Shown: positions 8,882 through 17,527, counted from the stretch's first letter. The stretch is 64,000 bases of DNA from Micromonospora sp. WMMD812 (GCF_027497215.1 NZ_CP114904.1:3866001-3930000); one strand, 5' to 3'. Notes: generated by a model not told the origin, from the letters alone. Translations and numbers: made by a program.

Positions 8882-10258
8882 TTACCAGCCCTTCGCCAGG
8901 CTCGTCTGCAACCGGGCGGCCCGTGCGGCCCGGAGCTGGAAGATCGCCTTCACCAGGGCCGGCGCGGCGATGAAGATGACGATCAGCGCCTGGAGCACGG
9001 TGACCAGCTCCAGCGAGATCCCGGAGTACGACTGCATCCGGTTGCCGCCGGCCTGGAGCGCGCCGAAGAGCAGCGCGGCGATCGCGACACCCCACGGCTT
9101 CAGGCGGCCGAGCAGCGCGACCAGGATTCCGTCGAAGCCGATCTGCGCCACCACCAGCGGCGTGAGCGCGCTGGCGGTCGAGCCGAGCACCATGTTCGAG
9201 CCACCCAGGCCGGCCAGGATCCCGGCGAACACCATGATCAGGACGAACGTCCGGGTGACGCTGATGCCGGCGGTGCGGGCGGCGTCCGGGTTGGCGCCCA
9301 CGGCCCGCAGCTCGAAGCCGAGGGTGGAGCGGTTGAGCAGCCACGCCACCGCCCAGGTGGCCAGCACGGCGAGCAGGATGCCGGCGTGCACCCGGAGGTT
9401 GTCGCCGAGTAGCCGGGGCAGCTGGGCCGAGGAGTCCACGGCCTTGCTGATCGCGTCGGTACGGGTCGGGTCCTGCACGCCGTTCTGCACGATGAGCCAG
9501 GTCAGGAAGTACGTGGCGACGTAGTTGAGCATGATCGTGATGATCACCTCGTGGGCGCCGGTACGCGCCTTGAGGATGCCGGGCACGAAGCCCCAGATCG
9601 CGCCGCCGAGCGCGCCGGCGAGCACCGCGACGAGCAGGTGCAGGCCGGGCGGGAGCGGCAGCAGGAAGCCGGCGAGGGCGGCCAGGATCACGCCGATGGT
9701 GGCCTGTCCCTGGGCGCCGATGTTGAACAGGCCGCCGCGGAAGGCCAGCGCCACCGACAGGCCGGTGAAGACCAGCGGCGCGGTGTAGGTGAGCGTCTCG
9801 GAGATCGGCGCGAGCACCGCCTCCCAGCCGTTGTTGCCGTTCAGCCAGCCGGAGAATGTCTCCGGGTCGAAGACCGCGCCCTTGAACAGGTTCGCGTACG
9901 CCTCGCTGACCAGGGTCCAGCTGGAGTCGAGGGCGTCGCGCGGGCGGGCGGTGATGTACGAGTAGGTGGACAGGACGTCCGGATCCGAGATGATCATCAG
10001 GATCCCGCCGACCACGATCGCGAGCACCAGCGACAGCAGGGTGACCGTGAAGGTGTTCGCCGCCCAGAGGTTGTCCAGGAACAGCCGGCCCAGCGTGGGC
10101 TTGGCCTCCGGGGCGCCGCCCTGGGGCCGGGTGGCCGGCTCGGCCTGCGGGGTGGTCGCCGGCTCGGCCCGCTCGGTGTTCCCGAGCGCGTCGTGCGCCG
10201 CCTGCGCCTCGGTCGCCGGGTCCTTGTCCGGGGAGCCCGACTGCGGGTTGTCGCTCAT
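8882..10258 (-). CDS. Nucleoside ABC transporter permease (NupP/YufP-type)
   Basis: A 458-residue permease pairing with the neighbouring one to form the membrane channel of a BMP-type nucleoside importer. About 65 hydrophilic, proline-rich residues precede the first transmembrane helix at about 75-95. Core motifs are [30 protein letters not shown] and the EAA-like [18 protein letters not shown]. The start overlaps the 3' end of the ATPase gene by four bases, with GAGGAAGAGGC as ribosome binding site. The charged N-terminal tail is longer than in Bacillus homologues, as is common in actinobacteria. Confidence 0.9.
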   Translation of the reverse strand: MSDNPQSGSPDKDPATEAQAAHDALGNTERAEPATTPQAEPATRPQGGAPEAKPTLGRLFLDNLWAANTFTVTLLSLVLAIVVGGILMIISDPDVLSTYSYITARPRDALDSSWTLVSEAYANLFKGAVFDPETFSGWLNGNNGWEAVLAPISETLTYTAPLVFTGLSVALAFRGGLFNIGAQGQATIGVILAALAGFLLPLPPGLHLLVAVLAGALGGAIWGFVPGILKARTGAHEVIITIMLNYVATYFLTWLIVQNGVQDPTRTDAISKAVDSSAQLPRLLGDNLRVHAGILLAVLATWAVAWLLNRSTLGFELRAVGANPDAARTAGISVTRTFVLIMVFAGILAGLGGSNMVLGSTASALTPLVVAQIGFDGILVALLGRLKPWGVAIAALLFGALQAGGNRMQSYSGISLELVTVLQALIVIFIAAPALVKAIFQLRAARAARLQTSLAKGW

Positions 10259-11847
10259 GCCTCTTCCTCGCTGCCAGGGCCCTCGGCGTCCGGTGTACCA
10301 CCCTCCGTCGCCGTCGTACGGCCGGCCTGCTCGGCCGCCGCCTCCGGGCTGATGCCGGCCATCAGCAGGCCGATCTCCTCGCGGGGGGTGTCCGGGCCCA
10401 CGATGCCGATGATCCGGCCGCGGTACATGACCGCGATCCGGTCGGCCAACCCGATCACCTCGTCCAGTTCGCTGGAGACGACCAGGACGGCGGTGCCGAT
10501 GTCGCGCTCGTGGATGACCCGGCTGTGGATGAACTCGATCGACCCGACGTCCACGCCGCGGGTCGGCTGGGCGGCGATGAAGAGCTTCAGCGGCCGGGAC
10601 AGCTCCCGGGCCACGATCACCTTCTGCTGGTTACCGCCGGAGAGGGTGCCCACCGGCGCGTCGGCCGACGAGGTGCGGACGTCGAACTGCGCGATCCGCT
10701 CCTTCGCCGAGGCGGCGATGGCGTCCGGCTTGAGCGCGAGTCCCTTGCCGAACGGTGGCCGGTCGTAGATGTCCAGCACCAGGTTCTCGGCGACGCTGAA
10801 CTCCTTGACCAACCCGTCGACGCTGCGGTCCTCCGGCACGTAGCCGACGCCGGCCCGGAGCACCTTCTTGGTCGACCAACCGTCGATCTGGTCGCCGTCG
10901 AGGGTGACCGAACCGGCGAGCACCGGGCGCAGGCCCATGACCGCCTCGATCAGCTCGGTCTGACCGTTGCCCTGCACGCCCGCCACGCCGAGCACCTCGC
11001 CGGCGTGCACGGTCAGGTCGACGCCGTCGACCGCGCGGATCTGCCGGTCGTCGTCGACGACCAGCCCGGCGACCTCGAGCACCGGACGGTCGGGCTTGGC
11101 GGGAGCCTTCTCCACGGTGAGCCGGACGCTGCGTCCCACCATCAGCGCGGCCAGCTCGTCGCGGCTGGCCTCGGGGGAGGCGGTGCCGACGGTCTTCCCG
11201 CGCCGGATGACGGTGATCCGGTCGGCGATGGCCTTGACCTCGCCGAGCTTGTGGGTGATGAAGACGATCGACTTGCCGGCGGCCTTGAGCGACCGCATGA
11301 CGGCGAGCAGTTCCTCGGTCTCCTGTGGGGTGAGCACCGCGGTCGGCTCGTCCAGGATGAGCAGGTCGACGTCGCGGGTCAGCGCCTTGACGATCTCCAC
11401 CCGCTGCTGGACACCGACCGGCAGGTCCTCGACCACCGCGTCCGGGTCGACCCGCAGGTTGTACCGCTCGGAGACCTCGGTGACCTCGCGGCGTGCGCGC
11501 CGGCGGTCCAGGAATCCGGCGATGCCGCCTCGGACCTGCTCGGCACCGAGCATGATGTTCTCGGCCACCGTGAAGACCGGCACCAGCATGAAGTGCTGGT
11601 GCACCATGCCGATCCCGGCGGCGATCGCGTCGGACGGGCCCCGCAGCTTCAGCGCCTTGCCGTCGACCAGGATCTCGCCCTCGTCGGGCTGATAGAGCCC
11701 GTAGAGCACGTTCATCAGGGTCGACTTGCCCGCGCCGTTCTCGCCGAGCAGGGCGTGGATCTCTCCAGGCTCCACCGTCAGGTCGATGTGGTCGTTGGCG
11801 ACCAGTTCACCGAACCGCTTGGTGATGCCGCGCAGTTCGAGTCTCAG
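10255..11847 (-). CDS. Nucleoside ABC transporter ATP-binding protein with probable CTG start
   Basis: A 530-residue protein with two fused ABC domains, as in the RbsA/NupO class. The first domain has Walker [10 protein letters not shown] at residues 35-43 and Walker [12 protein letters not shown]. The second has the degenerate Walker A region [13 protein letters not shown], and [19 protein letters not shown] as signature. The family N-terminus [20 protein letters not shown] is complete only if translation begins at CTG 11845-11847. AGGAGG lies five bases upstream of it, and no ATG, GTG or TTG occurs in that frame nearby. The next in-frame start, GTG at 11775, would remove the first 24 residues and leave only ten residues before Walker A. 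It follows the binding protein gene after two strong hairpins. Confidence 0.93.
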   Translation of the reverse strand: MRLELRGITKRFGELVANDHIDLTVEPGEIHALLGENGAGKSTLMNVLYGLYQPDEGEILVDGKALKLRGPSDAIAAGIGMVHQHFMLVPVFTVAENIMLGAEQVRGGIAGFLDRRRARREVTEVSERYNLRVDPDAVVEDLPVGVQQRVEIVKALTRDVDLLILDEPTAVLTPQETEELLAVMRSLKAAGKSIVFITHKLGEVKAIADRITVIRRGKTVGTASPEASRDELAALMVGRSVRLTVEKAPAKPDRPVLEVAGLVVDDDRQIRAVDGVDLTVHAGEVLGVAGVQGNGQTELIEAVMGLRPVLAGSVTLDGDQIDGWSTKKVLRAGVGYVPEDRSVDGLVKEFSVAENLVLDIYDRPPFGKGLALKPDAIAASAKERIAQFDVRTSSADAPVGTLSGGNQQKVIVARELSRPLKLFIAAQPTRGVDVGSIEFIHSRVIHERDIGTAVLVVSSELDEVIGLADRIAVMYRGRIIGIVGPDTPREEIGLLMAGISPEAAAEQAGRTTATEGGTPDAEGPGSEEEA

Positions 11848-11933
11848 CGCAACCTCCTGGAGTGCGAGCGATGGTGCAGCGTAGCTGCCGGTCGTCCCGA
11901 CCGCAGGCCCGGCCGGTCGCCGTGGCGCGCGAT

Positions 11934-11982
11934 CGGCCGCTCCGGCCCGACGGGGTGCTGCCCCACCGGGCCGGAGCGGCCG
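11934..11982 (-). terminator. Strong hairpin between bmp and the ABC ATPase gene
   Basis: A perfect 16-bp inverted repeat (11934-11949 with 11967-11982), extended inwards by GGGG/CCCC around a five-base loop TGCTG. No T-run follows. It lies between the binding-protein stop and the ATPase start on the same strand, so it probably attenuates readthrough or protects the 3' end of the bmp message, allowing more binding protein than transporter. Confidence 0.65.
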
Positions 11983-12004
11983 GATCGGTCGTACCTGTTG
12001 CCCG

Positions 12005-12037
12005 CCGGCCCCCCGATGATCTCACCGGTGGGGCCGG
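12005..12037 (-). terminator. Second hairpin just downstream of bmp
   Basis: An 8-bp perfect stem, CCGGCCCC at 12005-12012 with GGGGCCGG at 12030-12037, begins eight bases after the bmp stop codon in the direction of transcription. With the hairpin at 11934-11982 it makes a tandem structure, a common arrangement for differential expression of a binding protein relative to its transporter. Confidence 0.5.
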
Positions 12038-12044
12038 CCGGTCG

Positions 12045-13130
12045 TCACTTGGTCGGCTGAGCCTTCGAGGTGACGGTGATGGTGCCGGCGGAGATGTCCG
12101 CCTTGATCTTGTCGACCTCGGCCTTCAGCTCGGCCGGAACCTTGCTGTCGAAGTCGTGGTACGGGGCGATCGAGACGCCGTTGTTGGCCAGCGTGCCGAC
12201 GAAGCCCGGGCTGGACTGCAGCTTCTCGCCACCGGCGGCCTTCAGCACGGCCTCCTTGACGGCGTCCGGGATGTTCTTGACCACGGTGGTCAGGATCGCC
12301 GAGCAGTCCGGGGTGCTCTCGCAGCCGTCGACGTCCACCCAGATGGTGTTGTACTTGCCGCCCGAGGCCTTGGCGGCCGCGGTGGTGCCGAGGCCGGAGC
12401 CGCCGGCGACCGGCATGATGATGTCCGCGCCCTGGGCGACCAGGGTGTCGGAGACCTTCTTGCCCTCGTCCTGCTTGGCGAAGTCGTTGGTGAAGGAACC
12501 CTTCTGGGTCGCCTTGTCCCAGCCCAGCGCCTGGACGTTCTTGCCCTTGGCCTGGTTGTAGTACGCCACGCCGTCGACGAAGCCGTCCATGAAGATGGTC
12601 ACCGGCGGGATCGGCAGACCGCCGTAGGTGCCGACCTTGCCGCTCTTGCTCATCCCGGCGGCCAGGTAGCCGGCCTGGAACGCGGCCTGGGCGGTGTCGA
12701 ACTGCATCGGGTAGACGTTGGCGTCACCCGGGTTGGCGTCGACGATCCCGAACTGCTGGTTCGGGTTCGCCTTGGCGATCTTCGAGGTCGCGTTGGCCAT
12801 GAGGCCGCCGACCGCGAGGATGAAGTCGCACTTCTGGTTGACGTACTGCGTCAGGTTCGGCTCGTAGTCCGCCTCGGCCTTGGACGCGACGTACTTGATG
12901 TCGATGTTGCTGTTCGCGGCCTTGGCCTCCTTGAGGCCCTTCCACGCCGAGGTGTTGAACGACTTGTCGTCGATGCCGCCGACGTCGGTCACCATGCAGG
13001 CGCTGAACTTCTTGCCACCGTCACCGGCGCCGTTGTTCTCATCCGGCGCCTCGCCACACGCGGCGGCGCTCAGCACGAGCCCACCCGCCGCCACGATCGA
13101 GGCGATCCGCATCCCACGCACCGAGCGCAA
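12045..13130 (-). CDS. BMP-family nucleoside-binding lipoprotein
   Basis: Solute-binding protein of the nucleoside importer, expected to be anchored by lipid to the outer face of the membrane. The start is TTG at 13130: AAGGAG lies five bases upstream, and MRSVRGMRIASIVAAGGLVL then forms a signal peptide ending at the lipidated Cys of LSAAACGEAP. Upstream in-frame starts would add a non-signal tail. The BMP domain follows with ACMVTDVGGIDDKSFNTSAW near residue 50 and IFMDGFVDGVAYYNQ later. Length is 361 residues. It is first in the operon bmp-ATPase-permease-permease-cdd-deoA. The domain covers purine nucleoside receptors; the precise ligand is inferred from the salvage genes downstream. Confidence 0.92.
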   Translation of the reverse strand: MRSVRGMRIASIVAAGGLVLSAAACGEAPDENNGAGDGGKKFSACMVTDVGGIDDKSFNTSAWKGLKEAKAANSNIDIKYVASKAEADYEPNLTQYVNQKCDFILAVGGLMANATSKIAKANPNQQFGIVDANPGDANVYPMQFDTAQAAFQAGYLAAGMSKSGKVGTYGGLPIPPVTIFMDGFVDGVAYYNQAKGKNVQALGWDKATQKGSFTNDFAKQDEGKKVSDTLVAQGADIIMPVAGGSGLGTTAAAKASGGKYNTIWVDVDGCESTPDCSAILTTVVKNIPDAVKEAVLKAAGGEKLQSSPGFVGTLANNGVSIAPYHDFDSKVPAELKAEVDKIKADISAGTITVTSKAQPTK

Positions 13131-13279
13131 GACGTCTCCTTCCCATTGCACACCGCGCTTTGTGCGGTGGCAGCCCTTGAGCCGGCCTGCGCTGTGCCGC
13201 CGGCGTCCCACGTTACGGACGGGAGCGTACGCCCGCGCCCACCCACCGGCCGACAATCGTGCACGACTGTTGAACGCCT

Positions 13280-13295
13280 GTTACCCCGACGTAAC
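13280..13295. promoter_or_regulatory. GTTAC-N6-GTAAC dyad upstream of bmp
   Basis: A perfect inverted repeat, GTTAC CCCGAC GTAAC, about 150 bases upstream of the bmp start in the only sizeable gap preceding the operon. It has the size and symmetry of a repressor operator. The cognate regulator is unknown and no convincing -35/-10 pair is seen beside it. Confidence 0.35.
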
Positions 13296-13388
13296 CCTTG
13301 GGTGGGGCAAATCACTCTTCGTGCCGGTAGAGGCGCGTGCCGCCGTCGGGAACGTCCGTTTCCACGGCTGTTCTCCGCAGTTCCGACG

Positions 13389-13739
13389 TTACCGCCAGAA
13401 GACCGCCACCGCCGCGTTGACCAGCGTCAACCCGATGATCGCGAGGAAGTGCCCCCGGTTCACCGCGTCCCGCTTCCGGGAGAAGAAGACCATTACGAAG
13501 ATCAGCAGCGCGATAACCCCCTTGGTAACAAGCTTCGCCGGCGCCGGCTCGTCCCCGTCGCGCAGCGGCGCGGCGAGTCCGATGCCGGTCAGCAGCTGGA
13601 TCACCGCCCCCCAGAGCATGGCCGCGTTGATGCGCAGCCGGCCGCTGACGTACTGGGCGATTGCGCCACCCAGGAGCATCGCGAACCCGATCAGATGGAC
13701 GTAGAGAAGGATCAGCCTCAGAGCTTCCACGCGCACCAT
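13389..13739 (-). CDS. Small four-helix membrane protein
   Basis: A 116-residue protein with four predicted transmembrane helices: about 7-30 (LRLILLYVHLIGFAMLLGG), 38-58, 70-87 (GVIALLIFVMVFFS) and 97-115. The first helix contains HLIGFAMLLGGAIAQ, a pattern seen in small actinobacterial integral membrane proteins of unknown function; the His and Gly there are reminiscent of heme-binding membrane proteins, but that is weak. It is transcribed toward bmp, ending 258 bp before the bmp start, with its own start at 13739. Function not known. Confidence 0.7.
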   Translation of the reverse strand: MVRVEALRLILLYVHLIGFAMLLGGAIAQYVSGRLRINAAMLWGAVIQLLTGIGLAAPLRDGDEPAPAKLVTKGVIALLIFVMVFFSRKRDAVNRGHFLAIIGLTLVNAAVAVFWR

Positions 13740-13798
13740 CCTCCCCTATCAACGACACTTTGTAGTAGAGGGGTCGGGCGTGGCGTCCCGGCGACCGC

Positions 13799-14818
13799 TC
13801 AGCGCGGGGACACCGCGGAGCGCTCGGCGGCGACCGGATCGTCGGCGACCGGCGCGGGCCCCTCCGCCGCCGCTCGGCGCGCGAGCAGGACCAGCACCAG
13901 CCCGGCCACGGCGTAGCCGCTCAGGACCGCGAGGGCGTGGCCCGCCCCCGCGCCGTCGAAGAAGGCGACCGACCGCAGGGCGGTGCCGCCCGCGCCGACC
14001 GGCAGCCACTGCCCGAGCGCGCCCCACGGCTGGGGCAGCAGCTCGGGAGCGGCGGCGACGGCCGACAGCGGGTTGCCCACCAGGAAGACCAGCAGCGCGC
14101 CGAGCCCGATCCCCGGGCGGCCGAGCAGCGCGCCCAGCCCGGCCACGACGGCGGCCGCGGCCAGCGCGAAGAGTCCGACCGCTGCCGCCTCCGCCAACCG
14201 GTTACCGCCGATCACGCCGAGCCAGTCGTGCAGCACGACGGCGCCGGCGACCCCGGCGAGCACCGCGTACGCCAGCAGCCCGGCCAGCCGGGCGATCCGC
14301 CCCCGCACCAGCAGGGCCAGCAGCGTTCCGGCCAGCAGGCTGGTCATCGCGAACGGCAGGAAGCCGGCGGCGAACCCGCCGCCCCGGGGGTCGTCCGGGT
14401 CGGCGGGGACCACGGCCACCACCGGGACCGGCCGTCCCGGGGAGAGCTGCGCGGCGGCCTCGCCGAGCAGGGCGGCCACCGTCGGGCTGGCGGCCGGTGC
14501 GGTGTGCAGGGCGACGCCGCCCGGGCCGGCGACGAACGCCGCGTACACGTCGCGGTCGCGCAGCGCCCGGTCGGCCGCCGCGGCGTCGGGGAGCGTGGTC
14601 ACCGCGAACGCGCCGGGCCGGGCCGCCGCGAGCCGGCCGGCCAGCTCGGCGGCGGCGGGCGCGGGCCCGGCGACCGCGATCGGCAGGTCGCGCGGGGCCA
14701 GGTGGACAGCCGGAGCGGCGAAGAGGGGTACGAGCAGCGCCTGCGCCGCTACCGCGAGGACGGCGACCAGGAGGGCGAGCTGCATCGGCGGGCGGTGGCG
14801 GACGGGTGTCGCGGACAT
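13799..14818 (-). CDS. ABC-2/YhgE-type membrane protein, likely exporter component
   Basis: A 339-residue protein with one N-terminal helix at about 13-34 (LALLVAVLAVAAQALLVPLF). An extracytoplasmic domain of roughly 130 residues follows (LPIAVAGPAPAAAEL, DVYAAFVAGPGGVALHTAP), then five or six closely spaced helices. This architecture matches the Pip/YhgE and ABC-2 permease-like family. No ATPase lies beside it. It starts at 14818 with TAGGAGC upstream and is divergent from a TetR gene; one palindromic operator sits just upstream of its ribosome binding site. That strongly suggests repression by that TetR protein and a role in efflux. The substrate is unknown. Confidence 0.65.
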   Translation of the reverse strand: MSATPVRHRPPMQLALLVAVLAVAAQALLVPLFAAPAVHLAPRDLPIAVAGPAPAAAELAGRLAAARPGAFAVTTLPDAAAADRALRDRDVYAAFVAGPGGVALHTAPAASPTVAALLGEAAAQLSPGRPVPVVAVVPADPDDPRGGGFAAGFLPFAMTSLLAGTLLALLVRGRIARLAGLLAYAVLAGVAGAVVLHDWLGVIGGNRLAEAAAVGLFALAAAAVVAGLGALLGRPGIGLGALLVFLVGNPLSAVAAAPELLPQPWGALGQWLPVGAGGTALRSVAFFDGAGAGHALAVLSGYAVAGLVLVLLARRAAAEGPAPVADDPVAAERSAVSPR

Positions 14819-14834
14819 CGCGGGCTCCTAAAAC

Positions 14835-14846
14835 GAACGCTCGTTC
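14835..14846. promoter_or_regulatory. TetR operator candidate before the exporter-like gene
   Basis: GAACG CT CGTTC is a perfect dyad 17 bases upstream of the exporter-like start. It shares the half-site CGAACG/CGTTC with the second site in the same divergent region, so a single dimeric regulator could bind both. Confidence 0.6.
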
Positions 14847-14879
14847 TCTTGAAAACAAGACTGAGCCGACCCACCCCGC

Positions 14880-14908
14880 CTGTCAAGAACGAACGTTCGC
14901 TTTAGAAT
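14880..14908 (+). promoter_or_regulatory. tetR promoter with embedded operator
   Basis: CTGTCA (14880-14885), a 17-base spacer and TAGAAT (14903-14908) form a good housekeeping-type promoter. The spacer contains the perfect palindrome CGAACGTTCG at 14890-14899. The expected transcription start falls about seven bases after the -10 box, at the GTG codon 14916, which implies a leaderless and autoregulated mRNA. Confidence 0.65.
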
Positions 14909-14915
14909 GTGGGGC

Positions 14916-15521
14916 GTGCCACGAGTCTCCGAGGAACACCGCGCCGCCCGCCGCCAGCAGATCGTCGAGGCCGCCCGCCGGTGCTTCCTGCGGGAGGGCT
15001 TCCATCGGACGTCGATGCAGGACGTGATCGCCGAGGCCGGGCTCTCGGTGGGCGCGGTCTACCGCTACTTCCCGAGCAAGACCGACCTGATCAACGCGAT
15101 CGCCGAGCAGGCGATCGGCGGCGCGGGCCGGGTGCTCACCGAGCTGACCCGGCAGGACCCGCCGGTGCCGCTGCTGGCGGTGCTAGACCGGGTGCTGGCG
15201 TACGTCGAGACCCAGCTCGCCGACGACGGCGCGCTGCGCATCGCGATCCAGGTCTGGGGGGAGGCACAGCGCGACCCGGCGCTGGCCGCCTTCGTCGCCG
15301 AGACGTACGCCGGCTTCCGCGAGCACTTCACGGGCCTGGTCCGGCGGGCCCAGCGGTCCGGCGATCTGCCCGCCGACGCCGACCCGGAGGCCACCGGAGC
15401 GGCGCTGTTCGGCCTGGTCCCGGGCTGGTTCATCCAGCGCCTGCTGACCGGCGTCCCGGACCGCGCGACCTACCTGACCGGGGTGGCCGCCCTGCTCCGC
15501 GCGACCCCGCGGCCGGTCTGA
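14916..15521 (+). CDS. TetR-family repressor
   Basis: A 201-residue regulator. The N-terminal helix-turn-helix is complete: RRQQIVEAARRCFLREGFHR then TSMQDVIAEAGLSVGAVYRYF. The C-terminal ligand domain begins near residue 70 and contains VWGEAQRDPALAAFV. I place the start at GTG 14916 rather than ATG 14907 because the -10 box TAGAAT overlaps the latter, while 14916 coincides with the predicted transcription start. No Shine-Dalgarno sequence is present, as expected for a leaderless message. It is divergent from the YhgE-like membrane protein, with matching palindromes at 14835 and 14890, so it most likely represses both itself and that gene. Confidence 0.9.
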   Translation: MPRVSEEHRAARRQQIVEAARRCFLREGFHRTSMQDVIAEAGLSVGAVYRYFPSKTDLINAIAEQAIGGAGRVLTELTRQDPPVPLLAVLDRVLAYVETQLADDGALRIAIQVWGEAQRDPALAAFVAETYAGFREHFTGLVRRAQRSGDLPADADPEATGAALFGLVPGWFIQRLLTGVPDRATYLTGVAALLRATPRPV

Positions 15522-15539
15522 CCGCCGGCGCCGGTCGTC

Positions 15540-15583
15540 CGCACCGGCCGGCAGGCGCGTGTTCGCACCGGCCAGCAGGCGCG
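15540..15583. repeat. Pair of 20-bp direct repeats
   Basis: CGCACCGGCCGGCAGGCGCG at 15540-15559 recurs with one change at 15564-15583, in the short gap between the convergent TetR and glycosidase genes. Origin and role are unknown; recent slippage duplication is likely. Confidence 0.6.
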
Positions 15584-15594
15584 CGGGCCCGTGG

Positions 15595-17457
15595 TCAGCT
15601 CAGCCGCCAGACCTGGAAGGTGGGTCCGTCGCCGAGCAGCGTGACCGCGCCGTCGGCGTCCGGCCGCAGCGCCGGCGCGCCGCCGTACACGTTCTCCGCC
15701 GGCCGGAGCCCGGCCAGCCGGACCGGTCGGGCGGCCGACCGGCGGGCCAGGACGAGCACGTCGCCGGCCGGCGACTCACGCAGGAAGACCAGGGTGTCCG
15801 GGTCGTGGTGCACCCAGCGCAGCCCGCCGTGGCGCAGCGCGGGCTCGTCGCGCCGCAACGCGACCAGTGCCCGGTACGCGGCGAAGGTCCCCTGGTCCCA
15901 GCTCTCCGGGCGGTGCCACGGCATCGGCGTCCGGGACCCCTCGCCGTTGGTGCCGGTGAGGCCGAGCTCGTCCCCAGCGAAGATCATCGGAGTGCCGGGC
16001 ATGGTGGCGAGCAGGCCGGCGGCCACCTCCTGGCGGGCGGCGTCCCCCACGACGGTCCGGATCCGGGCCGAGTCGTGCGAGCCGAGCAGCTGCCACGAGT
16101 GGGTGTACGACCGCCACGAGACCAGCGAGCGGTAGGCGTCCAGGGTGGCCAGCATCGACGCGGCGTCCCGGCGGCGGACCCCGCCCGGCGTGCCCAGGAA
16201 GTTCGGCACCGGCTGCTCGCCGTGCCGCAGCCAGGACCAGACCGGATCGGTGAAGCCGACGTAGTTCATGGTCCCGTGCCAGCCCCCGCGGTCCAGGTCG
16301 CCGGTGTGGTCGTGGCCGTGCTCGGCCATCAGCAGGCCGTCGGCCCGGGTCTCGGCGACCACGGCCCGCAGCAGCGCCGCCACCTCGTGCGTGTACGCGT
16401 CCGCGCCGCGCCGGCCGGTCATGTTGGCCACGTCCACCCGCCACCCGTCCAACCCGTACGGCTCGCGCAGCCAGCGACGCAGCAGTGAGTCGGGGGCGGT
16501 GGCGAAGCGACGGCGCAGCTCGGCGCTGCCCCAGTTCAGCTTCGGCAGCGACGTGACCCCGTTCCAGGACTCGTACGACGGCTTCAGGTCGCGGCGCGGC
16601 GTCAGACGCGGCGAGCTGGAGTTGTCGCAGCCGGTCACCTCGTCGAAGTAGTACAGCTCCCGCTCCGGCGCGTGCACGTCCGAGGCCGCCGCGGTGAACC
16701 ACCGGTGCGCGTCCCCGGTGTGGTTGCTGGTGATGTCGCCCAGCAGCCGCCAGCCACGGGCGTGCACCGCGTCGGCGAGCCGGGCCAGCGCGGCATCCCC
16801 GCCGAGCAGCGGGTCGACGGTGTCGAAGCTGGCCGCGTCGTACCGGTGGTTGGAGCGGGCCGGGAAGATCGGCGTCAGGTAGACGGTGTTCACCCCGAGC
16901 CGGTCCAGGTGGTTCAGCCGCTCGGTGATCCCGTCCAGGTCGCCGCCGTAGAACTGGTGGGGCGTCTGCGGGCCGCGCCCGATCACCGGGGTGTCCCAGT
17001 CGCACGGGACGGCCCAGTCCGGCAGCGCCCGGTCGTCCGCCGCCGCCGAGCGGGCGAACCGGTCCGGGAAGATCTGGTAGATCACCGCGTCCCGGGCCCA
17101 GGCCGGTGGCGGGGCGTGGCTGACCAGTTTGAAGTCGCCGTGATCCGGCACGTCGTGGTCGACCGGCCCGGTGGCGTTCAGCCAGCGGTAGCCGTGGCGC
17201 CCGGTGAGCAGGAACCGGTAGTTGCTGACCGGGTTGCGGACCTCGACCGGGGCCCGCCACCAGACCTCGGCACCGTCGACCCGGTCCACGACCGCCTCGG
17301 TGAACCGGGGCTCGCCGTCGCCGGTGGTGCGCACGTGCACCTGCCCGACGTCGGCGCCGGTCGGCACGCGGACGAACACGTCGACGGTGTCCCCGAGCGA
17401 GGGCGCCTGCTCGGGGACGTACAAGGCGGATCCGTCGTGGTGCGCATGGAGAGTCAT
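15595..17457 (-). CDS. GH13 alpha-glucan hydrolase (neopullulanase/cyclomaltodextrinase-like)
   Basis: A 620-residue cytoplasmic enzyme without signal peptide, expected to hydrolyse imported maltodextrins. An N-terminal beta-sandwich (about 1-115, with VEVRNPVSNYRFLLTG) precedes the TIM barrel. All GH13 catalytic regions are intact: DITSNHTG at 241-248, GWRVDVANM with nucleophile D342, LLMAEH with acid/base E379, and LLGSHDSAR with D462. PRRDLKPSYESWNGV is typical of the neopullulanase group. It is the last gene of the malEFG run, 70 bp after malG, with AAAGGG before the ATG. Exact bond preference (alpha-1,4 against alpha-1,6) cannot be read from sequence. Confidence 0.9.
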   Translation of the reverse strand: MTLHAHHDGSALYVPEQAPSLGDTVDVFVRVPTGADVGQVHVRTTGDGEPRFTEAVVDRVDGAEVWWRAPVEVRNPVSNYRFLLTGRHGYRWLNATGPVDHDVPDHGDFKLVSHAPPPAWARDAVIYQIFPDRFARSAAADDRALPDWAVPCDWDTPVIGRGPQTPHQFYGGDLDGITERLNHLDRLGVNTVYLTPIFPARSNHRYDAASFDTVDPLLGGDAALARLADAVHARGWRLLGDITSNHTGDAHRWFTAAASDVHAPERELYYFDEVTGCDNSSSPRLTPRRDLKPSYESWNGVTSLPKLNWGSAELRRRFATAPDSLLRRWLREPYGLDGWRVDVANMTGRRGADAYTHEVAALLRAVVAETRADGLLMAEHGHDHTGDLDRGGWHGTMNYVGFTDPVWSWLRHGEQPVPNFLGTPGGVRRRDAASMLATLDAYRSLVSWRSYTHSWQLLGSHDSARIRTVVGDAARQEVAAGLLATMPGTPMIFAGDELGLTGTNGEGSRTPMPWHRPESWDQGTFAAYRALVALRRDEPALRHGGLRWVHHDPDTLVFLRESPAGDVLVLARRSAARPVRLAGLRPAENVYGGAPALRPDADGAVTLLGDGPTFQVWRLS

Positions 17458-17527
17458 GGGGAGCCCTTTCGCGTGCGGAGTGGCACCACTCGCCTCGCCC
17501 GCGACGGCGAGCGGCCACCCCTCCGAT

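Noticed and set aside
7544-9412. A 622-codon open frame on the plus strand antisense to the nucleoside permeases and cytidine deaminase
   Set aside because: Its translation is low-complexity (Gln, Arg, His, Glu repeats) with no motif, and it is the mirror of clear permease coding sequence; high GC keeps such antisense frames open.
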